Positions 17,532-25,640 of a stretch of DNA of 64,000 nt are shown here, in pieces. The notes under the pieces were generated by a model, which made no database searches, had not been told where the DNA came from, and saw nothing but the letters and a program-made list of their open reading frames with translations. This stretch comes from JACRPI01 sp964385055 (GTDB lineage Archaea; Nanobdellota; Nanobdellia; Woesearchaeales; DSVV01): contig CAYLMH010000003.1 in NCBI GenBank assembly GCA_964385055.1, forward strand, positions 4,243-68,242. The letters are read 5' to 3'. How positions within the stretch are numbered: the stretch's first letter is position 1; each line of letters begins with the position of its first letter. Both the position numbers and the translations under genes were made by a program.

Positions 17532-17666
17532 CTAACAATTCACTTTAAAACAAACGTCTCCAAACCAGCCTCTAATCAAAAATAGAAAGACAAAGAGAAA
17601 AAGAATGCCTAAGAGTAAGTAAACCAACATATTTGCTGAAAATTCCATTGATGCTTTTTTCATCAT
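17532..17666 (-). CDS. 44-residue pilin-signal-type membrane peptide
   Basis: The reading frame starts with the ATG at 17666, whose bases overlap the TGA of aIF2-beta (ATGA), so it should be translated by coupling. The product is MMKKASMEFSANM, a hydrophobic helix (LVYLLLGILFLFVFLFLI), then RGWFGDVCFKVNC. The short basic start ending KKAS next to the helix is of the same kind as the many KKAQ-type proteins at 48.8-61.7 kb, especially the 39- and 47-residue ones. It is probably a minimal pilin-like or membrane peptide; the function is unknown. Confidence 0.6.
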   Translation of the reverse strand: MMKKASMEFSANMLVYLLLGILFLFVFLFLIRGWFGDVCFKVNC

Positions 17667-18118
17667 ATCTTCGCGTTAACACTCTGTCGTGCGCCGCATG
17701 CCATGCATTTCATGAAAACAAAAGCTCCTTCTTTGATCAGTTTAGTGTCAGGTTTTTTACATTCTTTGCAGAGAACAAATTCTTCAACGTATTGCTCAAT
17801 TTTTTCATTAATACGGGAAGCAGCAATCTTCGTTCCCATGATAACTCCATTTTTCTTTAGTTCACCAGGAGCTGCAAGTTCTTTCAGAATGTATTTGAGA
17901 ATATGTTGTGGTTTTCTTCCAAGCGTATCTGCAATCTGATGAAAATTGCTAATTATTGTTCTATTCCCTTGAAGATGCCCGCGAACTTTTGGAACAGTAA
18001 ATCGCTCTTCTTTCACAACAGTTTCAGGAAGCACCTTGTACGCTTTTTCAACAAGTGCTTGATAATCGTCAACCATGGGTTGAAAGAAAGCAGGGGTATT
18101 TTTAAATGTAATGGTCAT
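17663..18118 (-). CDS. Translation initiation factor aIF2 subunit beta
   Basis: This 151-residue protein has the aIF2-beta layout: an N-terminal helix that binds the gamma subunit, the alpha/beta core with RFTVPKVRGHLQGNRTIISNF and LGRKPQHILKYILKELA, and a C-terminal zinc ribbon CKECKKPDTKLI...CMACGA. As part of the aIF2 trimer it helps bring initiator tRNA to the small ribosomal subunit. The gene is convergent with DP2 and overlaps the 44-residue peptide gene at its stop. Confidence 0.96.
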   Translation of the reverse strand: MTITFKNTPAFFQPMVDDYQALVEKAYKVLPETVVKEERFTVPKVRGHLQGNRTIISNFHQIADTLGRKPQHILKYILKELAAPGELKKNGVIMGTKIAASRINEKIEQYVEEFVLCKECKKPDTKLIKEGAFVFMKCMACGARQSVNAKI

Positions 18119-18178
18119 TTAGCAGAGAGAAAATACACGATCAAAACATTTATATAGAATCAGCAATAAAAAAGAACA

Positions 18179-19030
18179 ATGGTTCTGGAATCATTAGTAA
18201 CACCATTAGGCGCAGAAGAGCGACCATGGCAGATGTTTTTTCTCGGCATTTTATTTTCATTGGTAGGTATAGGCTTTAGTGTCTGGGTGTTTGAAGGACA
18301 ATCCTCATTAGTCATGGTTTTTCTCATAGTTATGGCATCTATTCCTATTGTTTTTAATACCATGCGATTGGAAGAAAGAAAAGATGAGATGGAATATTCA
18401 GAAGCGTATTTGTTAAAAGAGCACGCAAAAGCGCTTTCCTTATTCATGTTCTTGTTTGCAGGAATTGTCGTTGCAAGTGCAGCAGTGTATGTGTTTGCGC
18501 CAGAAGAAAGTCTGGATGCTTTGTTTAATGTGCAGACACAGGCAATTATGGATGTGAACAGCAGAGTTTCTGGGAGCGTCATAAATCCAGATGCGCTTCC
18601 GTTAATATTTTTGAATAATCTCAAAGTCTTGATTTTCTGTATCTTGTTTGCGTTTGTCTATGGGGTTGGTGCAATTTTCATCTTAGTATGGAATGCAACA
18701 GTGATTGGCGTTGCGCTTGGTGATTTTATCCGTTCACAGCTAGGTTCAGTCGCTTCTGTGTTTGGGTATTTGAGTACTGCGCATTATTTTCAGGTTATTT
18801 CTCTAGGTGTTCTGCGCTATGCAACGCATGGGGTCTTAGAAATTCTTGCGTATTTTATTGCAGGGCTTGCAGGAGGGATCATCTCCATTTCTGTCGTTCG
18901 CCATAATTTCGGAACTCCAAAGTTTGATCGAGTTCTCTTAGATTCAGCAGGGTTAATGATTATGTCTTTAGTCGTGCTCTTTGTTGCTGCAGTAGTAGAA
19001 GTCTATGTGACACCATTGTTCTTTGTTTAA
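18179..19030 (+). CDS. SpoIIM/DUF95-family membrane protein
   Basis: The 283-residue protein has about six transmembrane segments. It carries the hallmarks of the SpoIIM-like family: NNLKVLIFCILFAFVYGVG, then FILVWNATVIGVALG, and HGVLEILAYFIAGLAGG. The family is common in archaea; it was named for a Bacillus engulfment protein, but its role in archaea is unknown. A TATA-like TTTATATAG lies about 26 bases before the ATG. It ends with a 4-base overlap with the convergent OB-fold gene. Confidence 0.85.
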   Translation: MVLESLVTPLGAEERPWQMFFLGILFSLVGIGFSVWVFEGQSSLVMVFLIVMASIPIVFNTMRLEERKDEMEYSEAYLLKEHAKALSLFMFLFAGIVVASAAVYVFAPEESLDALFNVQTQAIMDVNSRVSGSVINPDALPLIFLNNLKVLIFCILFAFVYGVGAIFILVWNATVIGVALGDFIRSQLGSVASVFGYLSTAHYFQVISLGVLRYATHGVLEILAYFIAGLAGGIISISVVRHNFGTPKFDRVLLDSAGLMIMSLVVLFVAAVVEVYVTPLFFV

Positions 19031-19713
19031 TCAAGCAACTTAACTCGTCCTGGTCGTATTTCAAAAATTTCTCCTGTTTCAAGAAGATGGTGAATTAGTT
19101 TTTCGCTGTCAGAGCCAAGTTGTTCAATAATCTGTTCAATGCCTGCACCATCTCCTGTATCAAGTTCCTTAATCTTGGAAATGACATCATCAAAAGGAGT
19201 ATGAGGGGTGTTGTCATCAGCGTCAATGGGGATTTCATCAGCTGCTTCAGCGGAGATGATTTCTTCTGATGCAAGTTCAGTAGTAGGAACAGAGTGTCCC
19301 GGAAGTACATGTTCCTCATGCGCTTCAAGAGATTGAAGTGCAAGCTTGTGAAAAGTCACAAATTGCTTGTTGGTTATTTTCTTGACAATTTCAGGGATAA
19401 GATATTGCTGTTCATTAAATGCACGAACTTTTCCAATAACGCGGACAATGTCGCCAAGAGTAAATGGAGAAAAGAGAGTAGGGTTGTCAAAGCTTCTGCA
19501 GGTAATTTTCCCAGAACCGTCGTCAAGTGTTGCTTCATTCCCTTCCCCAAATCCAACGATGACTGCAATGATATGGACTCTGCTCATTTCTTTTCCAGAT
19601 GCAGTACGCAGAAAGCTTGGTTGCATATGCGCTTCTGCTTTGATAAAATTACCGTTAAGAAGCGTGCTTATTGTGGTAAGGTATGCTGTTTGTCGTTCAA
19701 TTGTTGTTGCCAT
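19027..19713 (-). CDS. RPA-associated OB-fold protein with C-terminal winged helix
   Basis: The 228-residue protein has one OB fold at about residues 35-115 (MSRVHIIAVIVGFGEGNEATLDDGSG, DIVRVIGKVRAFNEQQYLIPEIV), an acidic Pro/Glu-rich linker, and a C-terminal helix-turn-helix (IEQIIEQLGSDSEKLIHHLLETGEIFEIRPGRVKLLD). This is the architecture of RPA32-like proteins that partner an RPA large subunit, a likely candidate being the protein at 36129-37139. It binds single-stranded DNA or its complexes in replication. It lies directly downstream of MCM on the same strand (about 27 bases). Confidence 0.8.
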   Translation of the reverse strand: MATTIERQTAYLTTISTLLNGNFIKAEAHMQPSFLRTASGKEMSRVHIIAVIVGFGEGNEATLDDGSGKITCRSFDNPTLFSPFTLGDIVRVIGKVRAFNEQQYLIPEIVKKITNKQFVTFHKLALQSLEAHEEHVLPGHSVPTTELASEEIISAEAADEIPIDADDNTPHTPFDDVISKIKELDTGDGAGIEQIIEQLGSDSEKLIHHLLETGEIFEIRPGRVKLLD

Positions 19714-19740
19714 GCTTTCACGTCGTTACTAATTTATGAG

Positions 19741-21768
19741 TCAACCAAGTCTTGATATAAATCCTTTTCGCGGTTCAAAAATATCTCCGCTTCTTTTGAG
19801 TTTTTCGATAGATTCATTGACTTTTTCATCGTTAAGTCCTTTTTCCTGTGCTACTTTAATAATTTCTTCAATAGGAATTTGTTTTGTGTTTAGTTTTTGT
19901 TCAAGTTCTCCAATAATTTCACGAATACCAACAATTTTTGCGCGTTCTGAAGTAGTAATCCCTGTGCTAATGCGATCAATATCAATTTTTCCAGTTTCAG
20001 GATCAAGCCCAATCTGTTCAAGACAGTAGTGGAGCAGGTTGATTGCGTTTCGTGCGTCTTTTCTGGTAATCGTTGAAGAGAGTCGCACTTTTGCGCATGC
20101 TTCTGAAAGTCGGACAAGTGCTTCAAGTTGTCGCGCAGAAATAGGAATTGCTTTGAGCCCTTTGTCATCAGAGGATCCAGAAGATCGCATTTTGACATAA
20201 TACTCTTTAATCTCTTCGAGTGCTTGATCCGTGAGTCGCGGAAATATTTTCTGACGTGCGTAAATAAGATATTTTCGAAGAAGTTCTGTTTCAATTTCCA
20301 CATTTTCTGTTTCATGCTTCTTGTGCATCGTGAGAATGAAATGCGCAAGTTCTTCATCCTTTTCTTTATCAGGAAGATCTTTGATGCTGAAGATAAGATC
20401 AAATCGGTTGATCAGCGCAGGAGGCATGTTAATTTGTTTTGCGATTGGTTCATACGGATCAAAGCGTCCAAGTTTTGGGTTTGCTGCGGCAAGAACAGTG
20501 GTTTCGCAGCGCAGCGTTGCCTGAATGTTTGCTTTGGAGATAGAAATGGTTTGTTGTTCCATTCCTTCATGCATTGCGCTTCTATCTTCGTCAGTCATTT
20601 TGTCCATTTCATCAATCATAAGAATTCCTTTGTTTGCAAGAACCATCGCTCCTGCTTCTAAACTCCAACCCTGGAGGAATTCATCTTTGACAACAGCAGC
20701 AGTAAGTCCAGCGCCGCTGACTCCTTTCCCAGAAACAAATCGCGCTTTTGGTGCGACAACTGCTGCGCGCTTTAACAATTGGCTTTTTCCGGCTCCCGGA
20801 TCACCAATCAGTAGAATGTGAATATCCCCCCTGCTCATAACGCCATCATCGCGAAGTTTTTTTACTCCCCCGACAAACTGCAAAATAAGCGCTTCTTTGA
20901 TTTTCTGATGACCATAAATACCTGGTGCAAGAGCGATGGCAAGTTTTTGTGCGATTTTTGGATCTTCAGAAAGTTTCTTGATTATTTCTTCTTCTTCAGG
21001 TTTGATTTGAATATTGCTGTAATCTTCTTCAAGCGGAATAATGTTATTTGCTTCAATAAGAAGATCATATTTCGTAGATTGCCCCCCGCTGCGAAGAATG
21101 ATAGGGATTTCTTTCAAGACTCCTACTATTTGGAGTGTTGTTCCCGGGTTTGTTTTTTTATCAGACATTGGGCTGACAAGATCTTGTTTGAGGAGGATGT
21201 TCATACGTTTTGGCTGTGCACCTCCTTCAAGATCTTTTGTTGCTTCTTCAAGAACAATTCCTTGGACATCGATAAGTTCTTTGCTGAGAAGTCTGAATTT
21301 CCCTTTTCTTCCACAACCACATCTGGTTGGTTCTTTGAACTTGCTGTCGAGTTGCAAAACATTCATCACATTCCCGCAGCTCGGGCATTCAAAGCGCGCA
21401 GAAGTAACTTGTGGTCGAACATCAGATTTCTGCCTGATTGTTCCTTCAATAACAACAAGTTTATTGATGTGTTCACTTCTAATGTTTCGAACAAACATTT
21501 TGTGTTGGTCAGGAAGATTTCTAAAACGAATATGGAAGTTTTTTATTTCTTTAGGAAGATCAAAGTTGGAAAGAGAAAGTTCGCACGCCTTCGTCACTTC
21601 ATCAGGTTGTTCAAGAAGCAAATCAGCAAGTTCAGGAGAGTGTTTGCTGAGCGCGGCAAAATCAATATTAAAATGAGTTTCTCCAATGCGGACTGCTTCT
21701 AGGAGGTCTGCTAAGTAGTGAATTTCGAGAAATTCCTGAAATACTTTGATTTGTTCTGTTACTTCCAT
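19741..21768 (-). CDS. mcm: MCM replicative helicase
   Basis: The homohexameric helicase shows the N-terminal domain with zinc site CPSCGN...CGCGRKG, an OB fold with the DNA-binding hairpin, and the AAA+ core: Walker A GDPGAGKSQLL, Walker B GILMIDEMDKM, sensor 1 AAANPKLGRFD, and arginine finger LINRFDLIF. The C-terminus is a winged helix. The ATG at 21768 (MEVTEQIKVFQEFLE) follows GGGAG closely and fits family N-termini; an in-frame ATG at 21801 would add 11 residues. No intein is present. It sits upstream of the OB-fold gene, about 10 kb from the presumed origin. Confidence 0.96.
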   Translation of the reverse strand: MEVTEQIKVFQEFLEIHYLADLLEAVRIGETHFNIDFAALSKHSPELADLLLEQPDEVTKACELSLSNFDLPKEIKNFHIRFRNLPDQHKMFVRNIRSEHINKLVVIEGTIRQKSDVRPQVTSARFECPSCGNVMNVLQLDSKFKEPTRCGCGRKGKFRLLSKELIDVQGIVLEEATKDLEGGAQPKRMNILLKQDLVSPMSDKKTNPGTTLQIVGVLKEIPIILRSGGQSTKYDLLIEANNIIPLEEDYSNIQIKPEEEEIIKKLSEDPKIAQKLAIALAPGIYGHQKIKEALILQFVGGVKKLRDDGVMSRGDIHILLIGDPGAGKSQLLKRAAVVAPKARFVSGKGVSGAGLTAAVVKDEFLQGWSLEAGAMVLANKGILMIDEMDKMTDEDRSAMHEGMEQQTISISKANIQATLRCETTVLAAANPKLGRFDPYEPIAKQINMPPALINRFDLIFSIKDLPDKEKDEELAHFILTMHKKHETENVEIETELLRKYLIYARQKIFPRLTDQALEEIKEYYVKMRSSGSSDDKGLKAIPISARQLEALVRLSEACAKVRLSSTITRKDARNAINLLHYCLEQIGLDPETGKIDIDRISTGITTSERAKIVGIREIIGELEQKLNTKQIPIEEIIKVAQEKGLNDEKVNESIEKLKRSGDIFEPRKGFISRLG

Positions 21769-21900
21769 TGCGCTCCCAAGAAAAAGAGTTTTTCTGCCCA
21801 TTTAATGTTTTGTGTTTAGGCATTGACAAAATGTATAGTTTTTTGGGGGTTTTGTATTCCACCACTACATTTATAGGATTGTTCTTCTTTTATTTATTAT

Positions 21901-22722
21901 ATGAAACGATTTACTGAAAGCAAGACAGAAAAATACTACGACGCAGAGGATAAAATTTATTTGTCATTTTGGGATGCAAAAGGGACGTGTCATTTTGGGC
22001 TTTTTACTGATGATGAAAGTCACATTTTGGCAGCTGAAAGTGTAACCAATTTTATGATTAAATGTGCAAGTATTAACGCACGATCCATTGTTTTGGATGT
22101 GGGATGTGGAGATGGTGAAGGAGATGTCCAAATTGTAAGAAAAACAGGATGTAGGCTTGTAGGTACGGACTTAAGTGGCGTTCGCATAGCGCATGCAAAG
22201 CAGAAAGCGAAACAGCAAAAACTAGAGCATGTGCTCAAATTTTTCAAATCATCAGCAACAAACCTTAAATTTAAAGATAATAGTTTCACTCAGGTAATAA
22301 GTCAATCAAGCATTTATCATGTTCATGATAAGATAAAAGCGTTGAGTGAGATATATAGAGTTTTGCAACACAAAGGTATTTTTGTATTTGATGATTTAAT
22401 AAAGCCCAAAAAGCAAATAAGCAAAGATACTCAAAAATGGGTGTATGAGCGGCTGCTCTTTGATACACCTTTCTCTTTTATGTCGTATCAAACGCAATTA
22501 AAGAAAACAGGTTTTGAAATTATTCAAGCGATGGATGTATCACAACATATGAGTAAGACCTATAAAAAATTAATAGAAGTACTTCAGGATAAAATTGCCA
22601 GAGGAGAAAACATCCAGTACCATAAGAGGTATGCATATCTTATAAAAGCATATCAAAAAACTATTGAAGCAACAAATAAAGAGGAAATAGGATGGGCGAT
22701 ATATGTTTGTAGAAAACCATAA
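21901..22722 (+). CDS. SAM-dependent methyltransferase, class I
   Basis: The 273-residue protein has a Rossmann-type methyltransferase core: motif I VLDVGCGDGEGD near residue 62, the acidic motif II LVGTDLSGVRIAHAK, post-I KFFKSSATNLKFKDNSF and QSSIYHVHDK, then FVFDDLI. The layout and the C-terminal lid resemble small-molecule N- or C-methyltransferases (sarcosine/tocopherol type) more than RNA or protein enzymes, but the substrate cannot be named. A TATA-like TTTATAGG lies about 32 bases before the ATG. It stands alone between MCM and the TtuA operon. Confidence 0.8.
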   Translation: MKRFTESKTEKYYDAEDKIYLSFWDAKGTCHFGLFTDDESHILAAESVTNFMIKCASINARSIVLDVGCGDGEGDVQIVRKTGCRLVGTDLSGVRIAHAKQKAKQQKLEHVLKFFKSSATNLKFKDNSFTQVISQSSIYHVHDKIKALSEIYRVLQHKGIFVFDDLIKPKKQISKDTQKWVYERLLFDTPFSFMSYQTQLKKTGFEIIQAMDVSQHMSKTYKKLIEVLQDKIARGENIQYHKRYAYLIKAYQKTIEATNKEEIGWAIYVCRKP

Positions 22723-22760
22723 CGAATTTGAAATTTTTATTCTACATCTTGCACCAAAAC

Positions 22761-23642
22761 CTACCCCAACTCCTTCAACAACAAACACGCCTTACAATAA
22801 TCCCCAACGCAAGGTTCATCACAGCTCTGGCAATGACGCAATAAAGGAACATTACGCAATTTCTTCTTCAACAACGGCAATCGTGAAACAAAATGCTTCA
22901 ACAATCGCGCCTTCCCGCCAGGATACAGTCTTTCAAGATCATTCAGCGTATCGCCAACCTTCGCGCGATAGGCGCCAACAGCGTTTGGACATTCCACATA
23001 CCGCACTCCTAATCCTTGCAAAAACGCATACGCAGCAATTTCTTTTTCTGTCACAAAATACAGGGGCTTGATTCGCGGAACAAACGCAGCATCTTTCACC
23101 ATGCCAGTGATGGGGCCAAGGCGAGGCAATAAATCAACTTGATGTTTCAATAAATTCATCAGCACTGCCTGCGCTTCATCATCAAGGTTATGGCCAGTCA
23201 CAAGCTTTGTCGCGCCAAGGTCGCGCGCTTTTTTGTTCAATAAATACCGACGAAATGCTCCGCAGATCGTGCATGGTTTTTCTTTCAAAAGCACTTTCAT
23301 TTCATCAAGGGTTTTGCCCAATGCTTCTTTATAGGAAACAATAGTATAAGGCACATGATATTTCTCACAAAATGCTTTCATATCTTCAATAGTGCTTGGT
23401 CTGTAGCCTGCAATCCCTTCATCAATGCAGACAGCGATCACTTTATATTTCCATTTTTGAAGTAAATAGAGGATAGTGAGAGAATCCTTGCCTCCGCTTA
23501 CTCCAACAACAACGTTATCTTTTGGAGTAATGAGTTTATGTTTCTTGATAGTGTCCAGTACTTTTTTCTCAACAGAAGCGATAAAGTGTTTTTTACAAAG
23601 AGAAGAAAAGACCACGGGTTGTTTGCATTTGAGACAGCGCAT
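22761..23642 (-). CDS. ttuA: tRNA 2-thiolation enzyme, TtuA/Ncs6 family
   Basis: This PP-loop ATPase (293 residues) adenylates a uridine in tRNA and adds sulfur. The N-terminal zinc knuckle is CLKC...C, the PP-loop is VGVSGGKDSLTILYLL, the Fe-S/catalytic Cys pair is in CTICGAFRR and later VECPN, and the C-terminal zinc site is CQSCDEPCVGDYCKAC. All five features of the TtuA subfamily are present. The gene begins directly after the stop of a ubiquitin-like sulfur-carrier gene, the expected partner that brings the sulfur as a thiocarboxylate. Confidence 0.93.
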   Translation of the reverse strand: MRCLKCKQPVVFSSLCKKHFIASVEKKVLDTIKKHKLITPKDNVVVGVSGGKDSLTILYLLQKWKYKVIAVCIDEGIAGYRPSTIEDMKAFCEKYHVPYTIVSYKEALGKTLDEMKVLLKEKPCTICGAFRRYLLNKKARDLGATKLVTGHNLDDEAQAVLMNLLKHQVDLLPRLGPITGMVKDAAFVPRIKPLYFVTEKEIAAYAFLQGLGVRYVECPNAVGAYRAKVGDTLNDLERLYPGGKARLLKHFVSRLPLLKKKLRNVPLLRHCQSCDEPCVGDYCKACLLLKELG

Positions 23643-23837
23643 TTAGCCACCAGAAATGACAGAAAGAATCTTAATGCTATCGCTATTCTTCAGTTTCTCT
23701 TGTTCTGTAACGAGTTGATCATTTCGTACGACAAGAACAGTTTCAGGATTAAGTTTAAGGTGCTCTAAGAGTCCTTGTGCTTTTCCTTGATACGTCAAAG
23801 TAAGTTTCTTGTTTGTTCTTTCGATAAAGACATCCAT
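23643..23837 (-). CDS. Ubiquitin-like sulfur carrier (SAMP/ThiS/MoaD-like)
   Basis: The 64-residue protein starts MDVFIERTNKKLTLTY and ends in the diagnostic SVISGG; the terminal Gly-Gly is the site of adenylation and thiocarboxylation. The beta-grasp order (strand, strand, helix GLLEHLKL, VLVVRNDQLV, DSIKILSVI) is clear. A longer frame upstream, to 23939, lacks homology. Its stop abuts the ATG of ttuA, so it probably feeds sulfur to tRNA thiolation and may also be conjugated to proteins. Confidence 0.85.
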   Translation of the reverse strand: MDVFIERTNKKLTLTYQGKAQGLLEHLKLNPETVLVVRNDQLVTEQEKLKNSDSIKILSVISGG

Positions 23838-23856
23838 ATTAGAAATAAGTAGTTGC

Positions 23857-24252
23857 TTATTTATATATTTTAATCCCAGGAATTTCTTTATAGACATCAA
23901 GGGTTGTCGTAAAAAGAGCGTAGTTGTTTTGGACAGCAAGGACTCCGATAAAGAGATCGCGCAAATCTGTTTTCTTTCCTGCTTTCTGAAGGTCAGTAAA
24001 AAGCTTTGCAGCAGCTTCAGAAGCTTCTGGTGTCCATTCCAGCAACGTCATCCGATGAAGGAGATCCCAGACAGCAGCAGTGTTCTCTGTAGGTTTTTCT
24101 GATGCTTCTGCGATGCAAAAAAGCTCAAACAAAACAAACGGAGCAACTGCGATGTTCGCGGTTTTCTCTATCTTTGTAATCTGCTCAACAATCTCTGTTT
24201 TATTTGCGAGAAGGTCGCAGAGTATTTCAGTGGTCACACATACTTTATCCAT
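23857..24252 (-). CDS. PIN-domain (VapC-like) toxin with an altered first acidic residue
   Basis: The 131-residue protein has PIN-domain order: a first strand KVCVTTEILCDLL, a middle acidic residue in APFVLFELF, and DLRDLFIGVLAVQNNYALFTTTLDVYKEI at the end, which supplies the later Asp residues. In the family the first strand reads LDTNVL; here the Asp is Thr. That position binds the catalytic metal, so ribonuclease activity may be lost or changed. It follows the antitoxin-like gene by 6 bases and precedes the sulfur-carrier gene. Confidence 0.75.
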   Translation of the reverse strand: MDKVCVTTEILCDLLANKTEIVEQITKIEKTANIAVAPFVLFELFCIAEASEKPTENTAAVWDLLHRMTLLEWTPEASEAAAKLFTDLQKAGKKTDLRDLFIGVLAVQNNYALFTTTLDVYKEIPGIKIYK

Positions 24253-24258
24253 GAGATG

Positions 24259-24525
24259 TTACCCTTGTTTCTTTGGTTCTGCTTTCTGCGGAATATAACG
24301 CAGGCGCCAAAGTTTCCAGCGATCCTTGAGTTCTTTCGTCGTTCCAGAAATCTGTTTTTCGGATTCTTTCCATGACCCTGCAAGCTCGCTAATATTCCTA
24401 CTTTTGTAGAGGGAGGTAACTGCTGCGTCAATGGAGACAGGATGTCCAGTTTCATGCTGGAGTTTTCCAGCGATTTTCGTGAGCCAAACATAATTTTCAT
24501 CGCTTATTTTAATAGTTTTTACCAT
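24259..24525 (-). CDS. Ribbon-helix-helix VapB-like antitoxin
   Basis: The 88-residue protein opens with MVKTIKISDENYVWLTKIAG, a ribbon-helix-helix DNA-binding segment, followed by a short linker and a charged C-terminal tail (ELKDRWKLWRLRYIPQK) of the kind that wraps a PIN toxin. Its position just upstream of a PIN gene supports an antitoxin-autorepressor. A TATA-like TTTTATATAC lies about 28 bases before the ATG. Confidence 0.75.
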   Translation of the reverse strand: MVKTIKISDENYVWLTKIAGKLQHETGHPVSIDAAVTSLYKSRNISELAGSWKESEKQISGTTKELKDRWKLWRLRYIPQKAEPKKQG

Positions 24526-24587
24526 GAGTTACTAAGTAGTAAAAGTAGTATATAAAAGTTTTGTTTTGGAGGATTTCTGTTGAAAAC

Positions 24588-24730
24588 TGCTTTATTTATA
24601 AACAAAAAGAGATAACTTTAAATATGAAATGGGTCATTGAGATTACTGATCATACAACATATCTAGGCTAAACATATGATCAAATCAAACAAATGTGAGC
24701 ATCCTGCTTACATTTGCTTTTTTTTATTTT
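24588..24730 (+). ncRNA. Candidate short transcript with a 15-codon leaderless frame and a terminator-like hairpin
   Basis: A TATA-like TTTATTTATAAAC at 24590-24602 is followed about 28 bases later by an ATG (24624) opening a 15-codon frame (MKWVIEITDHTTYLG, stop 24669-24671). A 12-bp hairpin follows at 24690-24716 and then a run of eight T. Promoter, tiny frame and terminator in 140 bases suggest a small RNA or micropeptide gene. This is inference from layout. Confidence 0.4.
24690..24726 (+). terminator. Hairpin plus T-run
   Basis: CAAATGTGAGCA pairs with TGCTTACATTTG (11 Watson-Crick pairs and one G-T) around a 3-base loop, followed by CTTTTTTTT. The shape is that of an intrinsic terminator; T-runs alone terminate archaeal polymerase. 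Confidence 0.6.
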
Positions 24731-24898
24731 TTAATTCTCTTGTTTTTAACGAAAGATGCGCAAGCGCTGTCACTCAAAAATCGAGTGTAAATGTCTCTTA
24801 AAGAAGAAGTTTCAGGGGAAAATTCAGTACTGTACCCTCTTTTCAGTGAGAAGAAGAATCCATTTCTTTCTCGGAAAACAGGCCTTTAAAAAAGAAGT

Positions 24899-24959
24899 AT
24901 TTATAAATAAGAACTATTTATATACTCTAATGAGGGGTTTATATATAGGTGAGGGGGAG
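24899..24959 (+). promoter_or_regulatory. Promoter region of the TBP gene with three TATA-like boxes
   Basis: TTTATAAATAAG (24899-24910), CTATTTATATAC (24914-24925) and TTTATATATAGG (24938-24949) precede the ATG at 24965, and GAGGGGGAG at 24952-24960 is a strong ribosome site. The middle box gives a start near 24946 with a short leader. The last box would overlap that start and could let TBP repress its own gene; this is inference. Hairpin-like DNA but no gene is seen in 24730-24898. Confidence 0.55.
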
Positions 24960-24964
24960 ATTAT

Positions 24965-25570
24965 ATGCCAAAAGCAAAACCAACGAAAACAGTAAAGTCG
25001 AAAGAATCTATTAAAGGCACTGAGCCTGCAAAACGAGACATTCAAATTGTCAATATTGTTGTTTCTACTTCTTTGGAGCATGACATTCCATTAGAGAAGA
25101 TGGCTGCAACATTAAGTAATACAGAGTATAATCCAGAACAATTTCCAGGATTAGTCATAAGAATTCGAGAACCAAAAACAAGCGCGCTTATTTTCAGTTA
25201 AGGAAAAGTTGTGTGCACAGGTGCTCGGACATTGGAAAAAGTAGAAGAGTCCTTGCAGCAGATTATCAAGAGTCTTGAGAAAATTAACATCAAGATCAAA
25301 ATCAAGCCAAAAATCAATGTGCAGAACATTGTTGCGTCAGGCAGTGTGGGTATGGATCTCAATCTGAACGTGCTTGCAATGAAATTAGAAAACACAGAGT
25401 ACGAACCAGAACAGTTCCCTGGGCTTGTCTATAAGTTACCGCAGGCAAAAGCAACATTTTTGCTGTTTAGTAATGGAAAGATTGTCTGTACAGGAACAAA
25501 GAGCGAAGAACAAGTGAATGATGCAGTGGATAAGCTCATTGAAAACTTGAAGAAGACAAAAGGGAAGTAA
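24965..25570 (+). CDS. tbp: TATA-box-binding protein, interrupted by an in-frame TAA
   Basis: Both TBP half-repeats are present in one frame of 202 codons after a 25-residue basic extension: repeat 1 (IQIVNIVVSTSLEHDIPLEK, NTEYNPEQFPGLVIRI) and repeat 2 (INVQNIVASGSVGMDLNLN, NTEYEPEQFPGLVYKL). A TAA at 25199-25201 falls between ALIFS and GKVVCTG, exactly where repeat 2 has FSNGKIVCTG, so one Ser/Asn-type codon is replaced by a stop and no base is gained or lost. As it stands only a 78-residue fragment and, from a GTG at 25211, a 119-residue fragment can be made. TBP is essential for transcription, so a base error, a disabled extra copy or readthrough are the options. Confidence 0.85.
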
Positions 25571-25640
25571 GGTTTTGTTTTTTCTTATATTTTTATTTCA
25601 TTTTGTTTTTTGGTTTGTTAGCTTCTTTTATAATTCAACA

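Noticed and set aside
20818..21702. Long plus-strand open frame opposite mcm
   Set aside because: It is rich in Phe, Cys and Arg, as expected for an antisense shadow of an AT-rich gene, and mcm is certain.
24756..24995. 79-codon frame before and overlapping tbp
   Set aside because: No homology; it ends inside tbp in another frame and contains the TBP promoter.
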